Of a stretch of 64,000 nt of DNA, positions 36,561 through 46,944 are shown one piece after another. Both the position numbers and the translations under genes were made by a program. How positions within the stretch are numbered: the stretch's first letter is position 1; every line of letters starts with the position of its first letter. This stretch comes from Podocnemis expansa (taxonomy: Eukaryota; Chordata; Testudines; Podocnemididae), in assembly GCA_007922195.1 (NCBI GenBank), contig ML681990.1:42306411-42370410 (forward strand). Reading direction: 5' to 3'. The notes beneath the pieces were generated by a model. The model saw only the letters and a list, made by a program, of their open reading frames with translations. It was not told the origin of the DNA and made no database searches.

Positions 36561-37729
36561 CAGGTATGGCTCAGTGAGGTTAAGGCTCAGTACAATAAAT
36601 AACACTTCCCTGTATTCCAGTGGTGGATGTTTGCCCCCTCACTCTTCCAGCTTGGGCACAGGTCATCTGACCAAAACCTATTCTTAGAATCTTGTGTGTT
36701 TCAGAATTGTTCTTATCCTATTTGCCTTTTTTTTTTTTCCCCAAAGAGCAAATGGAGGGCTTTGTTCTCCATGTAAGCTTCTTTCATGTCGATCTAGCAC
36801 ACATCACTTACAGAGGTAAACTTCAATACATGCTGTTTTTTAATAGTCCATATTTGCCAGCAGGTGCCATAGTTACTTGTTTCCTAAGAAAAGGGAATTG
36901 TGATATATGGTAATTATTGGCAGAGCTCTTTTTAAATGTCAATCACTAAGAATTGCTCTTTATAGGCAACTAATACTGATTTAGAGGATGGCAGAAAAGG
37001 CAACATAACTTGGCACCTTTTACTGTTCAGGATTCCTTTCTTAAATCTTAACTCAAAGATTATGATGATGCCTAGTTATGTACTATAAACCTTGTGGCCT
37101 CCTACCAACACAGTCAAAAATTCTGAGCACCTAACTTGCACAATATTGCCAATTTTTTAATTTTTGGCAGTCTTTTTATTTTACTTGCATTCCTGATATG
37201 TTTGACTGTTGTGTACTTCCTAGCCTAAAAGGGTGGCTGACCAAGTCAGAATGTTTTGAAGCTAAAGCAACTTCTGAAAGTGAACCCTACTTCAGAGAAA
37301 TTAAACCAGTTGTGAGCTACCTGCCACCCCACCCACCCCTAATATAAGATGCTAAAGGTTGAACCATTTTAATTTGGACATCTTCACACTGTTCAGTTAT
37401 GCCCAATAATTTGTTACACTAGTCTGGAGACTGGTATTTAATTACCAGCTGCTGCAATAATGAGGGTTGAAAAGACTTGGGTTTTTGACTACAAGCAAAG
37501 CTTATAAAGGTCTTACTGGTACAGAATAGGTGAAGTTTTAATTACCCAGTACACCTCAACTGTGGTATAAGCTTTGGTGTAATGTCAGATCTGCAATAAC
37601 AGTTGAAGAGGTTTCTCATCTCTCATGGTGAATTATCAAGTGTGGGTTCTCCTAAACTGTTTAGGAAGTTCAGAGTGTTTTGATTAGTCATGCAACACTT
37701 AATGTTGCTTTCACAAGTGCTCCGCCCTG
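36561..37729. other. Intron 5 sequence, nothing recognised
   Basis: No gene or repeat was supported. Confidence 0.5.
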
Positions 37730-37825
37730 AGGCCTATGAAATTAAGTGGGTTGGAGCCCACAAAAGCTTATGCCTGAAGAAATCTGTTTGTTGATAAGGT
37801 GCCACAGGACTTGTTCTAACTGGGT
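37730..37825 (+). mobile_element. Penelope-like element tail fragment
   Basis: The words aagtgggttggagcccacaa, aagcttatgcctgaagaaat and ggtgccacaggacttgtt match the right arm of the Penelope palindrome at 51848-52041. Only one arm is present. Confidence 0.65.
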
Positions 37826-40800
37826 TTGAGTTGGAGCACATTTTAGTTGAAAGTTTCCTTTTTGGGAGTGGCTGGAGAACCATCCAAGTTACTGATCTTA
37901 AGCCAAGGATTTTTTTTCTTCTAGATTAAATTTGGTGAGCTGGATTCTGAACTGTACCTCGCTGGATGCAGAGGGGCTGTCAGCAGTTGACTGCAGTTCC
38001 CAGTCCTGCACCATCCCGCTTAAGTTAGCTTTTGAGAGACTCTTATTCCACTGGTATAAAGTCTTTCACTGAATATGTGCTAGCCAATGGCAATCAGACA
38101 TGGTACAGCTGATTATTGTTCTTAACTTGGAACATCAGGCAGCTCCTCTTACACCAGGGGTGAGTGGAGACTATTGCAGAAACTGGTTCCACTGCTTCTA
38201 CTAACTTTTTGTAGCAGTAGAGATTTCCCCTGGGCAACTGTGTGCTGGCTGAGTGGTGTAAAGGAGCCATAGTGGGCTGGAAAATCTAACTTCAGATCTC
38301 TGCATGCATGCTAGCAGAATTGCACCAAAGTCATTCTGCTAAACTGCCTATCTTTGATAGACTTTACAATAAAAACTAGATTTAATGAGATCCTTTCATT
38401 TCATGATGGAGCTGACACCTGCTTTTGAGCCCTCCATATCAAGGAGGGAAAGGGATGGGACAGTGTTCTCAAAAAGAGCATTAAATGACTGGAACTGTTG
38501 AAACAGTTAGTGGGGGTGGTGTGTGTGGGGGGGGCTTGAGTCAAATAAATATTGCACTTCAAGATGTTACTCCTGCTTTTAAAAGATTTGAAATATTGGA
38601 TGTGATAGCTGGCACATCTGATAGAACTTTTTAATAGTGGGGATTACTTTGCATTAGAGTTGAGGAGGAGAAGATAGGGTGTTAAGGAGGAAGTCCTATA
38701 ATAGCATGAAGAGCAATGAGATCTTAAACCTTCACATAAAGCAGACACTTGCTTTTAACAATCTCATTTTAAAGGCCAGCATAGTGTTTGTTGCACTGTG
38801 TTCTATGGGAGTGCATTATTTTTGTCAGATTAAAGATCTTGCTTGACCCCCAGATTCAGAAGTATACTATTGCAGAAGAGTTTTACTAGCAGTTCTGGTG
38901 GAAACTGCTTGGTTGGGCTCCTGTATTTACAGTTGCACTGAATGTGTGGATAGATGAAAGCCACAATCTGGTCAGGACCGGGCATTGATTTGTGCTTCAT
39001 AGCAGCCCCTCTACAGTTGAGTATTGTTTTTTTTTTTTTGTTTGTAAAGTTCTTACAAATGGATTGTCACAGCATAACTTTCTTAAAATTTCATAAAATT
39101 TCTCAAAAAAAGCCCCCTGAAGATAGAACTATTTTTCTGCCATGAGTTTTCTTTTAGGTATGGTCACTTCCAATTTTTATCACTGTTCTAAGTACACCAG
39201 TTGCTCATTTTTTGCTGGTATTTGTTTATAAACCTGCAATATTGTAGTGTCTTTGGATAGTAAACTACTCAAATACAACTGCTGTGTGTGCTGGTAGTAC
39301 AGCTGTATTAATGTTGAATGACAAACTCTTTTATAATTGAAATGCTGCATGTCCTTGCCTAACCTTAAAAATTTTCTGCCTCTAATATCTGGGCCACCTC
39401 ATGAAAAGTACCCCAACCCAAGCAGACATAGTACCTGCTAGTTTTATTGGGTAGGAGGAATCTGTAGCAACAGATCTTCCACACCCACTCTTTTGTTTTC
39501 CTCTGGCCCACCTATATCCTGCCTGATTTCAAACTCCAGACTCTTTGGTTTTACAGCAAAATAATTCGAATTCCACAGTATCAGAGTTTACTATAAATAG
39601 GTTTCCAAAGCCCCCAGGTAAAAGTGACATTAAAAATTGTAAATGAGCATCACCACCCAATATTAATCCATCTGATGCATCCAGTATGTCTTCCAAACTC
39701 ACTTAACTTGCATGCAGAGCAAGACTTAAAGTTTTGTGTCTAGAGGTCCTAGTCAAAGATTTAGGGCATTATTCAACATGTAACTAAAAGAGTAACTTCT
39801 TTAGAGCAGCAACTATTTGAAACAAAAAATAAGAACTGGGGATTAGACTAGGAGTCAGCTCTCTGTTTTTCTGGTTGTGTGCCACAGTGGTCTAGTTTAA
39901 AATGCCAAATGTGAATATGAATGTAAGCTTTAATGTTGAGGTGCATCTTAGGAGCAACATTTTAGTATTCTTGTTTTGCTCTGGATATTTTTCATCACAC
40001 CATGGAAGGGAGAAGCCCCTTATAATGGAAGTGAGCAGTTGAATCTTTTTTAAAACTTGGGTGTTGGTATGGGTTCAGGAGCAGTTACACTGATTTGAAA
40101 TGAACATGGAGATGGACTCCTGGTGTTAAATACATGTCACATCTCTATCCCATGCTCCCAGATGACTTTTAGAGTTGAGGAGGGAATTACAGTTGAGGGG
40201 AACAGCTCCCTTATTTGGATATCAATCACAGGAGCTTGAGAGGCTTTCAGGATCTTGGCTTGCTAAAGCTGCCGGTACCTTTTGACCTCAAAACTTGTCT
40301 GATTTCTGTCAGCAACACCTCTTGTGTCTGTGGTATTGGGCCAGATATTGCCAAATAAGATTTCATGCCGCTTGTGCGGGCTATATGATAAGAACAAAAA
40401 TCTTGAGAGGGTGGAGGTTGAAAAGTAGCTCTCTTTTTCTGCTTTGTGAGATATTAATCCAGGTGGCCTATCCATATCATGATACAGAGTACAAGGAATT
40501 AGATTAGGACCACCAAACTAAATTCACAATGGTCACTGCCTCACCATCTGGTGCCAGCAGCTTTTTGGTAGTAGCCATTCCAGTTGAATTCACATTGGTA
40601 ATCTGGCTGTGAACAGCTGTACCTAAGCAATTTTGTCAATAAAACCCCAGAGCTTTGTTTTTTCTTGAAGGTGTGACCAAGTGAGACAAGCCAGCACTAT
40701 TCAAATTAATGAGTAGGACAAAATAAAATGTCCAGCATACTTTTGACCTCTATCTACTATGAATATAAAAGGATCTGGCTTCAGACTGTTCATTTTGCTG

Positions 40801-42034
40801 AACTTTGATGGAATTGCTACTATTACAGATCTTGTCCAGTGGAAGGAAGAAGCAAGATAGTCACTTAAGTAATGATAATGGTGTTCCGTCATCTTGTCAA
40901 GATGCACCTTTTTTAATTATCTGAATTCAGAAGATTTTGATGTCCTACAAGCTGATCTTGTAAAGGATATGACAGAGGTGTGAGATTTGGAAACAGTCTT
41001 ATGAAATTTAAATTGAGCAGAAACAGTATGATTTGATTAAGCTATTATGACTTGGTTAAGGAAGGCTGAGTGGAATGCTAGTAAAGCTCAAAATAAACTA
41101 TCAAATTGCCTTATTTGTCAAAGAAAAAGCTTTCCCTAACAGAAGAATCTTATTTTCCTTGTCCATAGTTAAAAATGTTGAGTAAAATGAGTCATCATAT
41201 CAGCATAAATTTCAATCTAATTGATCAGTCCAAAGAGCCGTTTGCTTTATTCAGCATCAGGTCTCAAATTTTAAAACTAAAATGAGATGGCAGTGTCATG
41301 GGATGCACATCTGTGCACTCTGGGCTAGGATCCATGTTAATTTTCAGTTCACTTATACACTGGGATTGTAGGTTTTTATGCCAGCTAAACCATACGTGGT
41401 TTCCTTATGGATGCCCATAACCTATTCTACATGAGTAGTATGATATGTTTCCTGCAGCCTCATGGATGTATACAGATGTGTAACATGGCTTTTGGGGGGT
41501 GGGGTGGGAGACAGAGCTCTCACAGCAAGCAAACAAGTACCTGGAGGAGAGAATAGATATGCTAATTGAGGTGGCTCAAAGAGACAAAGGGACACCTGTG
41601 CCCAGAAGGGGGCAGGGTGAGGGGGAATGAAAATAAAGAGAATTGGAGGGGTTTGGGGCTTTTTGCCTGGGAATCTCCATCTTGAAACAACTTCAAGCAA
41701 CATGTGGGCCTTACCTGGCATCAGGCAGAGGCTGGCTGTGTGGACATCTGATGGCCAAACACCTTGGGCATAAACTTGGACTGTGAGGTCTGTTTAGGTA
41801 GAGGTATTAGCTTAGTATGCATGTTTTTACATTTTATTTCCTTGTGATCTCTCCTCAGTCATTCATATTGTGATTGTGCCATCATTGGCCATATTCTCAC
41901 TAAGAATTATCTGATCAATAAACTGGTAGTTGTTTTTATCTAAAGCTGTGTGGTCTTTAGAGAGTGTAAGTGAAGAAGACTGGGTACAATCCATTTCTTT
42001 CTTAAATGGATGGACTTGAGTATATGTTGATTGG
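37826..42034. other. Intron 5 sequence, nothing firmly recognised
   Basis: Mostly unique AT-rich DNA. The segment 41480-41940 has a mixed purine-rich character that may be an unclassified repeat, but I could not find its ends. Short open frames lack domains. Confidence 0.45.
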
Positions 42035-42485
42035 GAGTGGTTCTCAAACTCTGTAGACTGTGGCTTCTGGTGTGGTACTGGAGCTTGAGCTGCTTACTTG
42101 GGGACTGTCCCTCAAGTTGCTGGAGGGCATACACCCACTGCTTGGGACCAGTTGCATGCCAAAAGCTAGAGTGGTCTGACTCAGGAGTGAGTGGTCATTT
42201 GGCAGAGTGGGGTGAAGCAGGGTTCAGGAGTGGCAATGGGGGGGACCACAGCTGCACACTAGACTGGATCTGGGGAGCAGCCTGTCACAGGCAGTAGCTG
42301 TTTTTAGCACTGTCAAGTCATACTTGCCTGAGATTTGCACATTGACTCCTGTCTTAATGAGATGGGCCATATCATATTGGGTACAATTGGAGTGGAAAGA
42401 GAGATGGCACTAGGATCCCTGATTTCTGTCACTTAAAGAATTGTCTGGTATTTTAACTACCATGGTTGTATGGGTTGTTGGTCTT

Positions 42486-42503
42486 CCCCCCCCCCCCCCC
42501 CCC
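42486..42503. repeat. Poly-C run (18 C)
   Basis: Uninterrupted C18, the third such tract in the window. Confidence 0.9.
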
Positions 42504-42807
42504 GTGGGGAAAAAATGCTGCCACCTACTCCAGCACCCTGTCCCACCCTCCCCACTAGCAGTCTCACAAGTGCATTTGAGACAGTGATAGACTTTTTTCC
42601 CTAAAAGCATTTTACTCTATTACTATGTGGACAAGGCGTCAGAAGCTAGTGAGGGCTCAAGATCCTCTTCCCAATGAAATTATGATGGCACCTTGCCCAA
42701 AACTTAGCCACCTGAAGAGTACAGATGGCCAGTTGCCGCCAAAGCTGCTTCCTGTGACTTCAAGGGATGAGTGATACATTGGCAAAAATTTTTGTCGTTT
42801 TTAAAAC

Positions 42808-43336
42808 TACCATATATACTTGCCCATAAGCTGATCTGTACATAAGCCAACTCTCAGCTATTAGCCTCAGAAACCCCCAAAAAATCATGACCCACATATA
42901 AGCCTGGGTCCCTGTGCTACCCCAGCAGCACTGGCTTCCCATGAGTCCCTAACCCCTCCCCCAACCCTGCACCACTGGCTTCCTTTGAGTCCCCAACCCC
43001 TTCCATAACTCCCTCACCTTGCCGTGCTGCCCTGAGTTGCTCCTAACTGTCTCCACCCTGACACTGGCTCCCCTGGGCAGAATCCCCTGTCCAGGGCCCC
43101 CTTTCCAGGCCACTCTGTCAGCCACGCCACATGCTGGGGCTCCCACCCTGAGCATGCTCAGAGTATGCTCAGGATGGAAGATTTCAAAACTCCCAACCTG
43201 GGCTGGGGTTTCTACCTGCCATGTTTCTGGCATGCTCTGGCTTACTGAATTCTTGACCCACCCATAAGCCGACTGCCTTTTTCAAAGGCGATTTCAAGAA
43301 AGAAAATTCTCTGCCTATAGGTGAATACATACAGTA
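42808..43336. mobile_element. Non-autonomous DNA element with 'cataagc' ends
   Basis: Left end taccatatatacttgcccat and the reverse complement of the right end, tactgtatgtattcacctat, differ mostly by transitions and form a TIR of about 26 bp. Internal copies of cataagcc/cataagccga occur near both ends. The interior is C-rich and non-coding. The family name is unknown to me and no clear target duplication was found. Confidence 0.5.
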
Positions 43337-43389
43337 TTATTGCAATAAGCTCTGTTGAACACACTTTCTCCTCAACAATTTAGTTCTGT

Positions 43390-44864
43390 AGTTTACAGAT
43401 CAATTATTTTTCAAAACTCATGGAGAACAGGGGAGGTGCCAGAGGATTAGAAAAAAGCAAATGTAGTGCCTATTTTCAAGAAAGGGAAAAAGGAGGATCT
43501 GGGGAATTATAGACCAGTCAGCCTCACCTCAATCCCTGGAAAAATTATGGAGCAGATTCTTAAAGAATCCATCCTCAAACACTTAGAAGAAAATAAAGTG
43601 ATCAGGAACAGTCAGCATGGATTTACCAAGGGTAAATCATGTCTGACCAATCTCATTTCCTTCTATGAGCAGATGACTGGTTTTCTGGATGCAGGAAGAA
43701 CCATTGATGTGATATACCTTGATTTTAGTAAGGCTTTTGATACAGTTTCCCACAGCATTCTCATTGGCAAATTAAGGAAGTAGGGGTTGGATAGGTGGAC
43801 TATAAGGTTGATAGAAAACTGGCTAGATCAACGGTTTCAGCGTGTAGGAATCAATGGTTCCATGTCTAGCTGGCAACCAGTCACGAGTGGTGTGCCCCAG
43901 GGGTCGGTCCTGGGGCCGGTTCTGTTCAACATTTTCATCAATGATCTGGATGATGGAAGAGACTGCACTCTCAATAAGTTTGCGGATGACACCAAGCTGG
44001 GGGAAACAGTAGACATGTTGGAGGGCAAGGACAGGATTCAGGGAGACCTAGATAAATTGGAACAATGGGCCAATAAAAATCTTATGAGCTTCAATAAGGA
44101 CAAGTGTAAAATCCTGCATGTGGGATGGAAAAACCCCATGCACTGCTACAGGCTGGGAAACATTCAGCTAAGCAGCAGCAGTGTAGAAAAGGACCTGGGG
44201 GTCATGGTGGATGGGAAGCTAGATATGAGTCAGCAGTGTGCTCTTGCTGCCGAAAAGGCCAAAGGCATACTGGGCTGCAGCAAAAGTAGTATTACCAGCA
44301 GATCAAGGGATGTGATCATTCCCCTCTATTCTGCACTGGTGAGGCCACATCTAGAATCCTGTGTTCAGTTTTGGGCTCCCCACTACAAAAAGGACAGGGA
44401 CATGCTAGAGAGAGTTCAGCAGAGGGCAACCAAAATGATTAAAGGGCTGGAGCACAAGCCCTATGAGGATAGACTGAAAGCATTAGGCTTATTTAGTCTG
44501 CAGAAGAGAAGATTGAGGGGGGATTTGATAGCAACCTTCAACTACTTGAAGGGATGCTCTAAGGAAGATGGAGCTCGACTGTTCTCGGTGGTAACAGAGG
44601 ACAGAACGAGGAGCAATGGTCTCAAGTTGCGGTTAGGGAGGTCGAGGCTGGATATTAGAAAAAACTTTTTTACTAGGTGAGTGGTGAAGCATTGGAATGA
44701 GCTGCCAAGGGAGGTGGTGGAGTCTCCATCTTTGGAGGTGTTTAAGGCCCGGCTGGACAAAACCATGACTGGGATGGTTTAGTGGGAGTGGTCCTGCCTC
44801 TGGCAGGGGGTTGGACTAGATGACCTATGAGGTCCCTTCCAACCCTAGGATTCTATGATTCTAT
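43390..44864 (+). mobile_element. CR1 LINE, 5'-truncated, reverse transcriptase region to 3' end
   Basis: Contains the reverse-transcriptase part of CR1 ORF2 in one frame from about 43409 to 44781 and a typical CR1 3' end (ggttggactagatgacctat, then gaggtcccttccaacc), closing with the octamer-like repeat attctatgattctatg at 44849-44864. The upstream part of ORF2 (endonuclease) and ORF1 are absent, the usual result of incomplete reverse transcription. It is among the least decayed repeats in the window and lies inside the possible hAT element 42035-45548. Confidence 0.95.
43409..44781 (+). pseudogene. CR1 ORF2 reverse transcriptase, three in-frame stops
   Basis: One continuous frame shows the LINE reverse-transcriptase blocks: [49 protein letters not shown] (first catalytic aspartate), [20 protein letters not shown] and FADDTKL (the catalytic FADD box), followed by the thumb region ending near the [12 protein letters not shown] block. 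It would polymerise cDNA at the nicked target. Three stops break it without any frameshift: TAG 43448-43450 (where the family has tryptophan in PEDW), TAG 43781-43783 and TGA 44678-44680. The natural end is the TAG at 44779-44781. The catalytic residues are intact, so decay is recent compared with other repeats here. Confidence 0.92.
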
Positions 44865-45214
44865 GCCTAGCCTCTGGCCAGTTCATTCATTCATTTTTTA
44901 GTAATAAATTCTAAGAGAAATCTAAAATACTGCAGGACCTGCAACTTTATTTAAAATCCCTTCATGTGGCTAGGTAGGGATCAAATGAAGCTGGCAACTA
45001 TCAGAGTCCAATGAATGAAGATCCAGCATTGGGTAGGTACATTAATTATCAGTTTATTTCATACTGTCTGTAATAATGCGCTAAATACGTTTAAAAAAAC
45101 AAAACAAAACAGCAGTATCCCACTGTGTTTGGAAGACAAAAGCAAAGTGGAAAAGGAGGGGCCAAACCAGTCATTTATAAAATCTCCCATGGACTACCTC
45201 CCCATTACCACTCC

Positions 45215-45430
45215 AAACAAACAAGGAGTCTTGTGGCACTTAAAGACTAAATTTATTTTTTTGCATGAGCTGTTGTGGCAGAAAATCCCACTTCATCAGA
45301 TGTGTCTGACAAAGTGGGATTTTCTGCCACAAAAACTCATGCAAAAAAAAAAATTTAGTCTTTAAGTGCCTCAGGACTCCTTGTCTGTTTGTTTTTACTG
45401 ACTAGACTAACACGGCCACCCCTTTGGATG
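45215..45430. mobile_element. Palindromic Penelope-like element tail
   Basis: Left arm 45215-45301 (aacaaacaaggagtcttgtg, gcacttaaagactaaattta, catgagctgttgtggcagaa, aatcccacttcatcaga) pairs with right arm 45303-45393, followed by the family terminus actagactaacacggccacc up to about 45430. The arms are nearly continuous reverse complements, so this is the clearest of four such palindromes in the window. Confidence 0.8.
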
Positions 45431-45548
45431 TTACGTCTACAGTCTCCCTTTTTGCCTACTTAGTTTTCAAAGTATGCTGTTCTGACACCACAATGAGGTC
45501 CCTCTGCTGACCAGAGATTGTCCATGCACCATAATTTGAGAACCACTG

Positions 45549-46944
45549 TACTCTAGCAAAGAAGCTTGTGTCTTGGAATGGAAAGGTACAAGTTTAACCC
45601 CTTCTGAGGAGCCTTTTTCTTAGATACCGGTTTGATTTAAGGGAAACAAATCTGGTAGTGTAAAATTCTGATACAAAATGGCCCAAGTGTCAGTATTTGA
45701 ATACATAGTAGCATTGCAACTCTAAATTACATTGGCTGTGTGAGGGCTGAACACTGAAAGTCAGGTCATTGCTAATGCTGTTTCTTTCACATTCCTTAAC
45801 ATGCACTTGTTAGTGTCTTTAGACTGGTTGGGCTGTCTATTAAGCTACTAACTTTAAGTAATCTCATGGTTATCATGGGAAATTAAACTAAGCTTAATTA
45901 AATTTACCATGCTCTCATATAGCTTTTGCTTCCTTAATGGAATAAAATGGTTATTGTCAGCTTGAGAAATGGTAGTAGAGCTTGTGCACTTAATTATGCA
46001 GTTAGTGTGTCACTGTACTTACTTGGATAAGTAAAATGACAATCATAATGCACAGAAGAGTGCAATAGCTGCCATTTGATAATATAACATAGCCTGGAAC
46101 CCAGAAAAAAGCAGTAAATGAGGAACATCATCAAAAGCAGTCAAGATTATCCTTCTTCATCTACCTAGTCAAACCCAAGTATGGCCCCTCTGCTTCTGGG
46201 TCCAAAATTACAGGGCCTGCTAGCTGTGTTTAGACTTTAGTTTGCCTCACCTTTTTAGTGCCAAAGGTAAAAGAATGAAAGATGACACAGGGAATGTGTG
46301 ACACTATTAGGGATATCATGATGACACCTGAAAAGGTTCAAATAAGCTTTTAAACTTGGTCCTTGATTCAGCTGAACCTAATCAACCCCTAATAACAGCA
46401 ATCAGTGTGGTGTCGTTGGCAGAAACGTAGGCAAAAGGTTAGGCTGTGACAGGCTCATACCCTAAGGTGGAAGCAAAGAAGTGTGTAAAGACATTCTGCC
46501 CTTCCCTATTGCATGTCTGCGCATAACCTGTCAGATGCTCTTCCTGCACTCAGATAGCACAGTCACATACTCTGTAGCTTTGAAGAGTGTGTGATACCCG
46601 AAGGAGGCAAGAAGGTGGAACACTGGATTGGTCCCCTCTGCTTATGCAGTCCCCCTATATAGTGCACTTTTCGTGTCCTCTGAGTTCATTATAACCTTTG
46701 CCAACCTCTGTGCCAGCCCCTCCTACCTGAAAATTCAGCAGCAGCCATGGTTGCAATGGGGGGTGGTCCCTAAGCACACTACCAAAAGAGCTGCCTGGAG
46801 CAGCACCTCTCCATGGTGAGCTTGGGGAAGGAGTGCCAAGACGTGCTGCTGAAAGGAGCTGGCAGGAGCGGCTTTTGGTGGCAGGAGCTGTGCCATGTGC
46901 TGCACCAAATGGAACTCACGCTGGGGGTTGGTGATCTCTTTTAC
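45549..46944. other. Intron 5 sequence, nothing recognised
   Basis: AT-rich up to about 46600, then a GC-richer stretch (46735-46930) directly left of the CR1. No gene could be supported. Confidence 0.5.

Larger units (their letters stand above)
42035..45548. mobile_element. Possible hAT element carrying nested insertions
   Basis: A hAT-like end gagtggttctcaaact (42035-42050) pairs with tttgagaaccactg at 45535-45548. Between them lie a smaller MITE-like element, a CR1 LINE and a Penelope palindrome, so the outer element would be the oldest layer. No target-site duplication was found, so the pairing of the two ends is tentative. Confidence 0.4.

Noticed and set aside
42027..45556. Target-site duplication for the outer hAT-like pair
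   Set aside because: The 8 bases on the two sides (ttgattgg and tactctag) do not match, so the pairing of the ends remains tentative.
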